64,000 bases of DNA, from contig CM055899.1 in the NCBI GenBank assembly GCA_029582155.1, positions 52,720,520 to 52,784,519 of the forward strand, read 5' to 3'. Position 1 is the stretch's first letter, and every line of letters starts with the position of its first letter. The notes beneath the pieces were generated by a model. The model worked only from the letters and a program-made list of their open reading frames with translations. It had not been told where the DNA came from and did not search any database. A program made the position numbers and the translations under genes. Positions 12,801-27,800 of this stretch are shown one piece after another. This stretch comes from Panopea generosa (taxonomy: Eukaryota > Mollusca > Bivalvia > Adapedonta > Hiatellidae).

Positions 12801-15800
12801 TGGCCTATTGGATTTTATTGTCAGAAAGACTTCTGAGTGACAAGTAACTGGTAAACTTTGTCGTATAAAGCATCTTTTTTAAAGTGATGTTTTATGATGA
12901 GCTCACTGAATCAAATTATATTTTTTACAGGGGCCAGTTTCCCTAAACATCTCAAGCTGAGATTTTCTTCAACACAATCTCAATTTCTGTAGAGCCTTTC
13001 TTCAACTCATTACACATTAAAAAAAAACACACAGAATTAAAATAGGAACACGTCTTTACTCACTGGTCTGGTAAAGGATATCAAGCAAATTATCAGTTTA
13101 AATGAAGATAAAACATTCCAAAAATTTAAGTTGAGGAAAAATCTCAAGTTGAGATGTTTGTTGAAACTGGATCCAGGTCAAAATGTCTGATATTGTCATA
13201 CCCTAAACCCTATCAAATGTCAAGACTTCTATGGTTAACCACAAAATTTATTACCAGTAATTAATTGAAATAAAAAAGTACTGGCATACTACATAACAAT
13301 AAGGCCATGTACAGCTATTGTACTTGAGTGTGTGCTATTTTCTGGAGATAAAAAAAGTGGTAAAATAATGTATGTATATATATATCTGTAGCTACTGCTA
13401 GATTCTGGTGAATAGTATATACAGTCATATTGGTATATTATCAAATTAAACCATTAACCGTGGAAAACATTCATCACATATATTTTATATTAACATTGTA
13501 TACTATATATGCAGATTTATTAATTGTGTTGACCATATAATTCAGGTGTTGTACATAAAATGAAGGTCAACTTTCTGACTACCAAACATATAAATGATGT
13601 AAACTTATCATTGTACATGATGCTATCTCGAGACATTGCCATCATAAGATAACAAAGAAAAATTATATAGTAATATGCAGTGTAGTTTTATAGTATCCTC
13701 TAGAAAAATCTGATTTTTTCTGAAAAGAATCATACAATAGCAACATTTATTCAGCATGAGGCAAAAGTACAAAGCTTCTAGTCTGGGGTGGCATATAGTA
13801 ATCACAGCGTCCATCCGCCTGTCCGTCCGGTATTTCTTGTACGGTCTGTAACTTTGTCATGCATAGATGGATTTTAATGATACTTGCTACAAATGATCAA
13901 CATAACATGACGATGTGTCGCGAGTAAGACCCACACCAGTAACTCAAAGGTCAAGGTCATTATTTGAGTTTGTTTGACAACACTTCAAGTTTTTCTCAGA
14001 GATCAAGGTCACACTTTCAATTTGTTTGATATTGTGTGTCTGGTCTGTGACTTTGCTTTTAACTTAGCTCAATTTATCAAGACGACATGATGACGTGTCA
14101 TAAGTAAGACCTAGACCCATACCACAAAGGTCAAGGTCATGCTTTAATGTAAAACAACATGAAATTGCATGTCAAGTCTGAAACATCAATCCATTACTCT
14201 TTATATTCATGGATACAGCGCTACCTATTATAACATAATTATATTGTTATTTTTCAACGACCGTTTGGGGGGCATGCGACACTTACCAGTGACATTTCTT
14301 GTTTTTCCTGAAAAACAATTTCTAATATTATATAGTTATACAGTCATACCTGTGTAAGTAGTCACCACTGATAGGGGGTGGGGGACTTGTTTTAAGCAGT
14401 CACATTTGCTATTTCCCATTTCTAGCTTTCAGAGCAAATTGTACTTGTATTAAGCAATAACCTGTCTTAAAAAGTCACCCTGTGGTCGGTCTGTCGGTCG
14501 GTCGGTCTGTCCGTTGCAATTTTCCTTGTCCGGAGCATCACTTGAAAAGTACTGGATGGAATTTCATCAAACGTCATACAATGGTAGAATATAATGAGAG
14601 GAAGTGCAGTGTACAAGAAACATAACTCTATTCTTGCTAATTACAGAGTTATTGCCCTTTGATATTTTTTCTTGTCCGGAGCATAACTTGAAAAGTACCC
14701 GATGGAATTTCATCAAGCTTCATACAATGGTAGAATATAATGAGAGCTTAGAATACTGTCTCAAGTAGACAACGTCGCGATATGACTGAAAAATTGTTGA
14801 AAGCGACGCTAAACACCATACAACAACTTCTAAACTTGGACTAATTCAATATGTCATACATGGCCAAGTTTGATCATTTTCTATGGCAAAACAATCAAGA
14901 TATGGCAGTTTTAACAAATCTGAAGTCTAAAATGGCTGCGACAAACATTCACTAATTAATATATAAGCATACAAAATGTGTACTTACTTCAAGGACACCT
15001 GTATAATTCTATTGTTGTGTCCCAGTCTGCAGTATTGATTGTCAGTCAGGTCATGTTACATGTACAGAGTAGACTGGGCACTACCTGGGTATACCTGGCC
15101 TACCTGGTGATCATGTATTAATCCATATTGACATTATTGTGCAGCGAAGCATGAATAAGTATAGAGATGTAGGTCACAATAAGTACACCAGGAATAACTT
15201 TTTTCTTTATTTATTTTGTGAAAAATCACAGAATACTGTCTCAAGTAGACAGTCGTGATATGACTGAAAAACTGTTAAAAGGGTACAACAACTACATCTT
15301 CATGTCTTTTATGTGTGACCACTATGTATACCTAAGCAAGCATTAGTGAGTAGCAAAATATTGAAAAAATTACATGTACCTCATTGTGTTACTGTCTCAA
15401 AATTGACCTAATTTATACAGGGTAATGAAGGGTGTCCAAAATCCATGTCACTAGTTAGGACTGTCCATATTTTGAGAAAAATATATAGAGGATTCATTTA
15501 CAAAAGTAGTGTGAGGTTCATTAATTGATGTTTAAATTATCTCATTTTGTGGGTTTTAGCAGGTGGGTGTCAGCTAATGGGTGTCAGCAAGTGGATGTCA
15601 GCTAGTGGGTGTCAGTTAGTGGGTGTCAGCTAGTGGGTGTCAGCAAGTGGGTGTCAGCTAGTGGGGGTCAGCAAGTGGGGGTCAGCTAGTGGCTGCCAGC
15701 TAGTGGCTATCAGCTAGTGGCTGCAAGCAAGTGGGTGTCAGCTAGTGGGTGCCAGCAAATGGCTATCAGCTAGTGGGTGCCAGCTAGTGGATGTCAGTTA

Positions 15801-18800
15801 GTGGGGGTCAGCAAGTGGGGGTCAGCAAGTGGGTGTCAGCTAGTGGGTGCAAGCAAGTGAGTGTCAGCTAGTGGCTAGTGGGTGTCGGCTAGTGGATGTC
15901 AGCTAGTTGGTGTCAGCTAGTGGGTGTCAGCTAGAGGGTGTCAGCAAGTGGGTGCCAGCTAGTGGGTGCCAGCAAGTGGGTGTCGGCTAGTGGGTGTCGA
16001 CTAGTGGGTGCAAGCAAGTGGGTTTCGGCTAGTGGGTGCTGGCAAGTGGGTGTCGGCAAGTGAGTTTCAGATAGTGGGTGCCAGCAAGTGGGTGCAAGCT
16101 TGTGGGTGTCGCTAGTGGGTGTTGGCTAGTGGGTGCCAGATAGTGGATGTCAGTTTGTGGGTGTTGGCTTGTGGGTGTCGGCTAGTGGGTGTCAGCTAGT
16201 TTGTGTCAACTTGTTTGTGTCAGCTAGTGGGCACCAGCAAAAGGGTTGGGTGTCCTCAAGTGGATGTCATCTAGTGGGTGCCAGCTTGTGGGTATCAGCA
16301 AGTGGATGTCAGCTAGTGGGTCTCAGCTTGTGGCTATCAGCAAGTAGATGTCAGCTAGGGGGTATCAGCAAGTGGGTATCAGTTAGTGGATATCAGCAAA
16401 TGGGTGTGAGCTAGTGAGTATCAGCAAGTGGGTGTAAGCAAGAGGTGTCAGCTAGTGGGTATCAGCAAGTGAGTGTCAGCTAGTGGGTATCAGCAAGTGG
16501 ATGTCAGCTAGTTGGTGTCAGCAAGCAGGTGTCAGCTAGTGGGTGTGAGTTAGTGGGTGTCAGCTAGTTGGTGTCAGCAAGTGGGTGTCAGCTAGTGGGT
16601 ATCAGCAAGCAAGTGTCAGCTAGTGGGTATCAGCAAGTGGATGTCAGCTAGTGAGTGTCAGCTAGTTGGTATCAGCTAGTGGATGTCAGCTGGTTGGTGT
16701 CAGGTAGTGGGTGTCAGCAAGTGGGTGTCAGCTAGTGGGTATCAGCAAGCAGGTGTCAACTAGTGGGTATCAGCAAGTGGGTGTTAGCTAGTGGCTGTCA
16801 GCAAGTGGTTGTCAGCAGCAGGTCTCAGCTAGTGGGTATCAGCAAGTGGGTGTGAGCTAGTGGCTGTCAGTAAGTGGGTATCAATAAGTGGGTGTCAGCC
16901 AGTGGGTATCAGCAAGTGGGTGTCAGCTAGTGTGTATTAGCAAGTGGGTGTCAGCTAGTGGGTATCAGCAAGCAGGTGTCAACTAGTGGGTATCAGCAAG
17001 TGGGTGATAGCTAGTGGCTGTCAGCAAGTGGTTGTCAGCAGCAGGTCTCAGCTAGTGGGTATCAGCAAGTGGGTGTCAGCTAGTGGCTGTCAGTAAGTGG
17101 GTATCAATAAGTGGGTGTCAGCCAGTGGGTATCAGCAAGTGGGTGTCAGCAAGTGGGTGTCAGCTAGTGGCTGTCAGCAAGTGGTTGTCAGCAGCAGGTC
17201 TCAGCTAGTGGGTATCAGCAAGTGGGTATCAGTAAGTGGGTGTCAGCTAGTGCGTATTAGCAAGTGGGTATCAGCTAGGTGTTATCAGTTAGTGGTGGTA
17301 AGCTAGTGGGTATCAGCAAAGGGTTTCAGTAAATAGGTGTCAGCTAGTGGGTATCAGCAAGTGGGTTTCAACTAGTGGGTGTCAGCTGGTGGGTGTCAGC
17401 AAGTGGGTGCCAGCTAGTGGATATCAGATAGAGGATGTCAGCAAGTGGGTATCAGCAAGTGGATGTCAGCTAGTTGGTATCAGCAAGCAGGTGTCAGCTA
17501 GTGGGTGTGAGTTAGTGGGTGTCAGCTAGTTGGTGTCAGCAAGTGGGTGTCAGCTAGTGGGTATCAGCAAGCAAGTGTCAGCTAGTGGGTATCAGCAAGT
17601 GGATGTCAGCTAGTGAGTGTCAGCTAGTTGGTATCAGCTAGTGGATGTCAGCTGGTTGGTGTCAGGTAGTGGGTGTCAGCAAGTGGGTGTCAGCTAGTGG
17701 GTATCAGCAAGCAGGTGTCAACTAGTGGGTATCAGCAAGTGGGTGTTAGCTAGTGGCTGTCAGCAAGTGGTTGTCAGCAGCAGGTCTCAGCTAGTGGGTA
17801 TCAGCAAGTGGGTGTGAGCTAGTGGCTGTCAGTAAGTGGGTATCAATAAGTGGGTGTCAGCCAGTGGGTATCAGCAAGTGGGTGTCAGCTAGTGTGTATT
17901 AGCAAGTGGGTGTCAGCTAGTGGGTATCAGCAAGCAGGTGTCAACTAGTGGGTATCAGCAAGTGGGTGATAGCTAGTGGCTGTCAGCAAGTGGTTGTCAG
18001 CAGCAGGTCTCAGCTAGTGGGTATCAGCAAGTGGGTGTCAGCTAGTGGCTGTCAGTAAGTGGGTATCAATAAGTGGGTGTCAGCCAGTGGGTATCAGCAA
18101 GTGGGTGTCAGCAAGTGGGTGTCAGCTAGTGGCTGTCAGCAAGTGGTTGTCAGCAGCAGGTCTCAGCTAGTGGGTATCAGCAAGTGGGTATCAGTAAGTG
18201 GGTGTCAGCTAGTGCGTATTAGCAAGTGGGTATCAGCTAGGTGTTATCAGTTAGTGGTGGTAAGCTAGTGGGTATCAGCAAAGGGTTTCAGTAAATAGGT
18301 GTCAGCTAGTGGGTATCAGCAAGTGGGTTTCAACTAGTGGGTGTCAGCTGGTGGGTGTCAGCAAGTGGGTGCCAGCTAGTGGATATCAGACAGAGGATGT
18401 CAGCAAGTGGGTATCAGCAAGTGGATGTCAGCTAGTTGGTGTTTAGTATTAATCTTATGCAAACAATTCTTTTTTCTGAAATCAAGGGTGTTTTAAAATC
18501 ATTCCACAGTGGTCCCAATAAATGTTATCCATATGGTATGTAACAAATTAATATCGTAAGTACGTCAAACCCATCCCCTGGCATCACTAACTCTGAGAGT
18601 ATATGTTTGACACAGGGTCTACACTTCCTGGAGAAGTACAGGTTTGAGAGCACTATAGACCAGCAGATGAAGCTGATAGATTATTTACAGGCGCTCTGGC
18701 AGGACAACGTAAACAAGAAGAAGAAGGTATGTAAAAATGCGTCGGACTATATTGTAACTGCTGCGTCTAGTTCTCACAAAAACTATGACAGCTTGCCTTT

Positions 18801-21800
18801 TCTTGCCTGACAATTAAATGTTCTTCTGGAAATAATATACTGGCAGTGCCACCTAGATCGTCATGCATTCCTGTTAGATAGATAGAATTACATGCAACTT
18901 TTGATATTCATCAAATTGTTTTTCTCCAAAAAATTAGCTTAAGATGACATTTAAATTCTCGAAGATGATTCAGTTTGAATGATTGTGCTGCTTGGCAAAA
19001 AAATCTTAATTAAACTGTTTAATGATTTAGTTTAAAATATGTTTTTGCAAAATACTTTCTTATTTAAGCTTAAGATTAATATACTTAAACAAAAGAAGAG
19101 GTTTTATGGTTAAAGGATACTGTTCATAAAACATGCTTTCTAAGCTACTCATATAATGTGTTTTTTGTTGATTTAATTATATAATAAAATATATGTCCTT
19201 AACATGGAAGTTTTTTTTTGTGATCAAAGAAATGATTATTTAAATGTCATATAAACAACAACTTACTGTACAATTTTCAACAAAAGACTCCAGTGAAAGA
19301 TGGGAGCTACCGGGTAAGAACAGCTTTCTTTATAAAAACTGCAAAATCTTAAAAACAGAATTAATTATAAGTGTTTATTCATTACGGACTACTATAATAA
19401 AATGTACTCGAATCTGCTAGTATTTAGACCAGAGAAAACCCTATTATGGCTTTTAATGATAAGCTATTAATTTCATTGTTAATTTATGGTTATTTATAGT
19501 ATTTGTTATTTATGGTTATCTAAAGCTAGTGTAAATTATGGTTATTTATGGTTATTTATAGCCAATGTAATATATTGGTTATTTATATTCAGTATAACTT
19601 ATGTTTTTTTATAGCTGTTGTTATTAACAGCTGGTGTAGTTTATGGTTGGTGTGATTTATGGTTATTTATAGCCTTTGTAATTTATGGTTATCTATAGCT
19701 GGTGTTAATTATAATTATTTATGGTTATCTGTAGCTGGTGTAAATTATGGTTGTTTATGGTAATGTATAGCCATTGTAGTATATGGTTATTTATATTCAG
19801 TATAATTTATGTTTTTTATAGCTGTTGTTATTTACAGCTGGTCTAATTTATGGTTATTTATGGCTGGTGTGATTTATGGCTATTTATGGCTGGTGTGATT
19901 TATGGTTATTTATGGCTGGTGTAATTTATGGTTATTTATGGCTGGTGTAATTTATGGCTGGTGTGATTTTATGATTATTTATGGCAGGTGTGATTTATGG
20001 ATATTTATAGCTGGTGTGATTTATGGTTATTTATGGCTGGTGTGATTTATGATTATTTATGGCTGGTGTGATTTATGGTTATTTATAGCAGGTGTGATTT
20101 ATGGTTATTTATGACTGATGTTATTTATTGTTATTTATGGCTGGTGGGATTTATGGTTATTTATGGCTGGTGTTATTTTTATTTTGTTATTTATAGCCAA
20201 TGTAATTTATGGTTATCTATATTCAGTAAAATTTATGTATTTTATAGCTGCTGTTGTTATTTAAGGATTAAAGGCCGAATTCTGAGTTTTCATCAGGTGA
20301 TGAAAAACATTAGGCCCGTTTAATGATTATGGGCTTCTTATTAAACTAGCATAGTGTTTTTCATCACCTAATGAAAACTCAAAATTCGGCTTTTAATCCT
20401 AATATTTTCATTATATTTTCCATCTGTTTCAGATAAAACTATTACGTTATTTTGCAATTTTGATATCTAAAAAGCAAATTATACGCATTAAACCACAAAG
20501 CCAATGTCATGAATATAACAGCGATGTTGTCAACATACTGAATTTGTAGGACAACATATGGCAAATGTCACGTGAAACTAACGGCAGCATGACGTCTCAC
20601 CAGCAAAACAAAATTTGCAACCAATGAAATACAAACTGGTCCTTTTTAGCCCCGCCCAGCTGAAAGTGTTTTTCATTGCAATGCAGTAAATCTATTTAGT
20701 TCATTTAGGCTGATTGCAGTTGGAATGTAAATATTTACAGCTGGTGTGATTTATGGTTATTTATAGCTGTTGTCATTTATGGTAATTTATAGCTGGTGTG
20801 ATTTATGGTTATTTATAGCTGATGTTATTTATGGTTATTTATAGCTGGTGTGATTTATGGTTATTTATAGCTGATGTTATTTATGGTTATTTATAGCTGA
20901 TGTTATTTTAATATGTTTTTTATAGCCAGTGTGATTTAATGTTATTTATAGCTGATGTAATTTATGGTTATTTTATCCAGTATTATATTAATATGGGTAT
21001 TTTAACCTTTGACTTATGACTATAGCCAATGTTATTTTGATTTGGTCACATATAGCCTGTGTGATTTATGGGTATTTACAAATGTAAGCAAGTGGCTTTA
21101 AGTTTGAATTTAAAATAGAAATTCTTTTTACGTAACTGCAAAATGAATAAAAAAATACAAAATTCCCAAATTCATACTACAAAACCCTAAATATATATCC
21201 CTTTATTTAAGATTTAATTAGATAGATGTTTGTACATTTCCTTTATTAATAGTAGTCCTTAAAGAGCAAACATGAACTGTTTTGTTGTCCCGTGCTTACT
21301 ACAGGACAGGGTAAAGGGTGCTTTGCTTCAATAGTTTTAGTAATGCTACAAAACTAAATATATCTGGGTTGTACATGTTACAGTTAACTGCATTTATTTA
21401 TTGACCTAATTGATTTTATTTTCAGGATTTTATGCTTTTATCCCATGTATTCTGATTTGTAACCACTATTTGGATCATTTGTAATTATGATGTGTGTCAA
21501 CTGTCAAAGCTTCTGCCTCCTTATTATTGTCAGATTTATTTTTATCCACATCGTTTTCAATCATCATTGTCTTTGCCAGTGCCACAATTATCATCATCTT
21601 CACCATCAGCAGCAGCAGTAACAGCAGCAAAGTTCATTATCACTTATAATCTAAAGATTTGTTGATTTTGAATATTGCGATATATATGTAGTCATGTGAC
21701 TTTGTGTATATTTATGTACAGTGTATACCACATGTATTCTAACCCAGCTTTCTATATTTTGGTGGCAGTATAGATACAGTAGTATTGGTGGCTTCACTAT

Positions 21801-24800
21801 GTACTAACCAACCATGTGCTTCGGTGTTGAACTTGTGATTTGAAGTATACATGTACTAGTTGTCAATAATTGTATGATTTATATTGATGATGATTTACTA
21901 TGATAATAGTATTTTTTGCATATACAATATTTAACCTTTGTTTTCATCTATTGTCTCATTCATTTCCCAGCCCAAGTGGCTTTCCTGTCAACTTGTAGTT
22001 TATAAGCTTGTGTAAAAAGACGGTCTCAATTTTTTGTCCCGGGATGATCAACTTATTTTTTATCTTAAGAGAGTGAAATATGTAGTTTTTGAATATGCAT
22101 GTATGAAATAGTTTACTTTAATTATGCTGATAAAATCCTTATTATCGGTAAGTATGAAATAAATCAGAATCAGATTAAATATATGGCTGGCATGGTCCAG
22201 TGGTAGAGCATTGAATCCAAGATTGGGGTCCGCCACGATTATGTGTGGTGTCCTTTAGCAAGACACTTTATCTGCATATGTTTAGTACAGGTTCTGCCCA
22301 GGAAGACTTTGAACGTGATTTGTCTATATTGTAACTTGTTTCACAATCAATGTAAAATATATAAGTTATAAACAGCATATCAGAATGGCTGTCAGATTGG
22401 CAAAGTAACAAATAATCTGTATATTTATCTGCAGGGGGGTAAATTCTTTGGCAAGGGTAAAGATGGTTCCACTCCCCAGATGCCGATCCTTGGTGACCTA
22501 CAGACGGCGCTGGACGCCGAGTGTAAACGTAGCAGACAGCTGCAGCAGCAACTTGACCGACTCAGGGGAGAAAACTTTACACAGGCTAACGAGTGTAAGT
22601 GTTCAGGAAGGAAAGATAACTGAAGCTAAAAAAATTTTAAAAACATTTTTTTTTTATATATATATCATTCCTATATATACTCACTGTGTCAAAAATTGAC
22701 GTATTGCCAAAATGATATCTATTTAAACATGTCAAAATGATATATTGAAAGGGGCTTTCCTAACTTGGGCTATGCGCTTAAAATAGCAACATTTTTTGTG
22801 ATGTATTAAATGAGTCATGTGATTTCATTTTGATTTCAATTTGATCTGTTATACAGGTTTACCTGTAATAAAAATTGTTTCATCTTAGAAAGTTTTGGAA
22901 TGACGAAACTTAGGTCGTCAAACAGTATTTAAGTGTTGTCTAATTTTAGAATGGGAATTTGTTTCAAGTTTACCACTCAAATTTAAATATCTATTTTGTC
23001 ACACATACTAAACTATTCGGATTATATTTAATAATAATAATGTTATGTTTTTTATTCATTTTGATAATTATTTCATTTTAAAGACCTTTGTATCGTTTTT
23101 TCATGATATACTCCCTTTAAAGCATAGCTTATTGTTGACATGATGACATTTGCTTAATTACATCCAGACCTAGGCCAGTCCATAGGCCTGCATGTAACTC
23201 GGTCTGATCATTGTCTACACTGTTTGGTTGTCAGAATGTTAATGGATTTATTTTTATTAACACTCATTGGTGAAGTGCATAAATATAGGTCAGAAATTCA
23301 GGAAGTTAAGACTTAACAAAGGTTCATTGGGTATCACTCCTTTCAAAATATTTAATAACATGCAGCGGTATCTAGTACCTACAATATCTGAGGCATATTA
23401 CATGTATATAAATTAGATGTCAGAAGGTCAATCCTTTGTAATGGTATAAGTGATTTACTTTTGAAAAGCTGTCAAGTAAGGCCATTATAAATTAATTGCT
23501 AGATTATCATCCAAATTTTTCTTAAAAATGGGTGGAGGGGGATTTTATTTTTCGTTTTTATTCCCCATTTTGGGTGGCATATTGTAATCGCAGCGTCAAT
23601 CCTTCCGTCCGGTATTTCGTTTCCGGCCTGTAACTTTGTCTTGCATAAATGGATTTTGTTGATACTTGCGACAAAGATCAACATAACATGACGACGTGTC
23701 ACGTATAAGACCCTCACCCATACCTCAATGGTTAAGGTCACAATTTGAGTTTGTTTCATAACACTTTGAGTTTGTGTAAGATTTCATGTCCTGCCTGTAA
23801 CTGTCATACATCAATAGATTTTAATGATACTTGCTACAAATGATCAACACAACATGACGATATGTTGCGAATAAGACATACACCCGTACCTCAAAGGTCA
23901 AGATCACAATTTGAGTTTGTTTGACAACACTGAGTCAGTGCGAGATTTCCTGTCCGACCTGTAACATTGTCATGCATAGATGGATTTTATAAATACTTGC
24001 TACAAATGATCAACATAACATGATGACTTGTCACGAGTAAGACCCATACCTCAAAGGTCAAGGTCACACTTTGAGTTTGTTTGACAACACTTTCAGTCTG
24101 TTTGAAAAACACTTGGCTCTGTTGATCAACATGGCATAATTAACTGTCATATGTAAGACCCAGAACCTTTCCTCAAAGGTCAAGGTCACACTTACAATTT
24201 GTTTGATATTGCGTGTTTGGTCTGTGACTTTGTCTTTAACTTGGCTCAATTTATCAAGATGCCATCACTGTCATAAGTAAGACCTAGACCTGTACCTCAA
24301 AGGTCAAGGTCACACTTTGAGTATGTATGACAACACTTTGAATCTGTTTGAGATTTCAAGTCTGTCCTTTAACTTTATCATTCAAGGATGGATTTCAAAA
24401 ACACTTGACTCAATTTATCAACAATTGATCTGTAACTTTGTCTTACATTTAGGGATTTTAAAATAGCTTGACACAAGTGATCAGCATGCCATGATGATGT
24501 TTCAGCAGCATTTAACTGTTGAAATACCCAGACCATTACATCAAATGTCAAGGTCAAGGTTACTCAAAGGTCAAGGTCACACTTTAATGTAAAAAAAAAA
24601 CAACATCATGAAATTGCATGTCAAGTCTGAAACGTCAGTCCATTACTCTTTATATTCATAGATACATCGCTACCTATTATAACATAATTATATTGTTATT
24701 TTACCATTTGGGCGGCATGCAACACCTACCAGTGACATTTCTTGTTTTTATGAAAATAAAAAGGGTCTGGGTGGCATGAAAATTAGAGGGCAGACAGGGA

Positions 24801-27800
24801 TGATAATTTAGCAATTAATTAATTATGGCCTAAAACAAATCTTACAACAAAAACTGATTTTCAAAGTCAATGTTAATTTTGTGTTGCCAAAACAGAAAAA
24901 AAACAGCAAACATTTTGACATATTGCAATATCTTTGACAGATGTTTGTGTTATCACTTACACAATTTCTTGATATAGGCATTTGACACATATCAAATTAA
25001 ATTTTAACATACTGATGTATATTATTTTCAAAATTTTTATTCACCAAAATTTTGCATTGACATTATATACATTTAAAACAAATCCCTCAAACAATACAAA
25101 CAATGGCTACAGTTACAGATGTTATTTCTTTGTGGAAAGACTTCATTGTTTCTAGACTATTGCCAACAGTTGCTCATTGTCTATCATCTATGTTAGTTTG
25201 TTAAATAGATGATTATTTCATGTTAAAGCTGGGCCCGATTAGCTCAGTCAGTTACGCTTCTGACTATCAATCCAGGGGTTGTGAGTTTGAATCCCCCGCC
25301 CGGCAACAGATGATTGATATACGACATTGCATCTCATTATCATTTGTCTCTCACCACTGATTCAAGTGGGAAAGTTATCAGTTACTTGCGGAGACGAGAT
25401 GTGCTCGAGTACTGGTTATTCCAAGGAAACTGTGGTTAGGTTAACTGATTGTCTGTTAGCCCTCGATGGCATAAAAATGATGCTAAATATTCAATCAATC
25501 AATCAATCAATTTCATGTTAAACTAGTGTAGCCTGAAAATGGGCATTTAACCCTTTACTCCAAAGATACACGTTTTCCTGCACCAATCACAGAAGGCCTT
25601 TGAAAAATAGTGCAGGAAGAGTTCTGATTGCTTGTATTTATATAGATATATTTTCCTATCTGGTGACACCTCATCTGAGATGACAGGTATGGTACGTATT
25701 AACCCTTTACTTCATGAAGACGCCTTTGGACACCTAATATTGAAAGCATTAATTCACCACGTATCAGCAATGGTTGAATTATGTTTATATTAACTGACAG
25801 AGTGGAATCAGTGCAGGAAATGTTCAGATTGCTCGTTACTAGCAATCTGAACTCTTCCTGCACTGTTTTCAAAGGCCTTCTGTGATTGGTGCGGGAAAAC
25901 GCGTATCTATGGAGTAAAGGGTTAATTTATTAATACATGTACTTTATATAAATATATTTTCCTATCTGGTGACACCTCATCTGAGATGACACGTATGGTA
26001 CGTATTAAGACAAAGTAAACCACATATTTACAGTACTGAAGTTGAAGGGCACTCTCAGAGAGAAGTCAGCATTGAACACTGGCAATATCACAGCTGCCGT
26101 ACAAGTACTCATCCAATCTCCGTCCAGTCGGCCCAACCCAGGCAATGCACTGCTGACTCCCAGTACAAAGCGTTCAACCCGCATGCTTGCCGAGCCCGTC
26201 CCTACCCCACAACGGATGCATCACAAGATCCCTCACAGATTCGTGAATGGTCTGAACACCCGTGCCACAAAATGTGCAGTATGTTTGGGGAGTGTACACT
26301 TCGTGAAACAAGCTGCTAAGTGTCAAGGTATTGTATTGTCTCGTAACTCAATAACAAAACATCAAAGTCAGCTTACACGTTCCTGGGACGTAAAACCTCA
26401 CACAAAAAACTCTAATAATATATGTTTGAAAGTTACCGTCCACATTTTCTTCTAGTGATTAGCTGTATTATGCTCTAGCCTAATAAACTATCATTTATTC
26501 GGTATTAAAATTTTTTAACTTTTTACTTTGGATTTAAAGGTAGTACATCAGAATATTTCAAAATTGGTTAATTTTTTTTTTCAAATATATCATGCCTATA
26601 TATACTCACTGACCCCGTATTGCCATAAGGCATGTTTAAACATGACAAATAATATATTAAAAAGGAATATCTAACTTGGCTTATGCACCCAGATTAGACT
26701 AAAATAAGTTTCCTGCTTAAAATAGCAACGTATTTTGTGACATTAAAAAAAAAGGTCGTAATTTCAATTTGATTTCATTTTGATCTGTCATACTTGTTTA
26801 CATATTGTAGAACTTGTTTCATCTTAGCAAGAGTAGGAATGCTGATGTCAAGGATTTAAGTGTTGTCTATTTTTAGAATAGTGATTTTGTTTGAAGTTTA
26901 ACAAGTGCTCATACTTGAATATCGTTTTTGTCACATGTTGGTGGATTTGATATACCATTATATTTATTTATTTATGATGATGAGGTGCTTTGTATCCATT
27001 TAATTTTTTTTTTATTTTTAAGACATTTAGGCCATAATAAGTTAATTGCTAGATTATCATCCCCGCCTGCCCACTAATTTTCATGCCGCCCCACCCCTTT
27101 TTATTTTCAGATTTTTTTATTTTATTATTTTTTTTATTATTATTAAAACATCAACATTTTTAAAAATGAAAATAAAAAATAAAATCCTCCTGCCTTCCCT
27201 GTTTTTAAGAAAAATTTGGATGATAATCTAGCAATTAATTTATAACAGCCTTATAGAGGTTTTTTTCCTAAACCTTTATGTTTAATTGATGCTCTCATGT
27301 ATTATAAAAAAAAATGAGGTACAAAAATAACACTTTGTCTTTTCATGGCTCTATCATACTTGACATAGATATATAGATTTGTTATTGTATGACATTTTGA
27401 TAAAAAAAATGCAAGATTAAAAAAAATGTAAACAGAAACATGTGTTTTTAAAGCTTTGCTTGAAAAAAGTGTATACAGTTACTGTTTTGTTGAGTGCAGT
27501 ATCTGTACAGAATTAAATATAGCTGCAGCCATATTGTGTGTCTCAGGGTCTGATTTATATCAACATATGAAGAAGATTGTGTCACTAAGTGTATAATTGT
27601 TAGAAATGCTGATGTTTGTCTTGAATTAAATAATTCGTTTCTAAATTTCTTCCTGTACTATCAAGTCAGGGGTTGTGAGTTTGAATCTCTGCCCGGCCAG
27701 TGTCTGTGATTATTGATTATACTACATGGCGTGTCTTTGTCATTGGTCTCTCACAGCTGATTTAAGAGGGAAAGTTATCAAATACTTTCGGAGATGGGTA

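Noticed and set aside
15555..18442. CRISPR-like regular repeats
   Set aside because: There are no unique spacers of constant size and the units grade into one another; this is an intronic minisatellite in a eukaryotic gene.
25231..25300. tRNA gene with TTAGCTCAGTCAGTTACGC
   Set aside because: It is the head of a SINE family present at least five times in the window, with an AATC-repeat tail.
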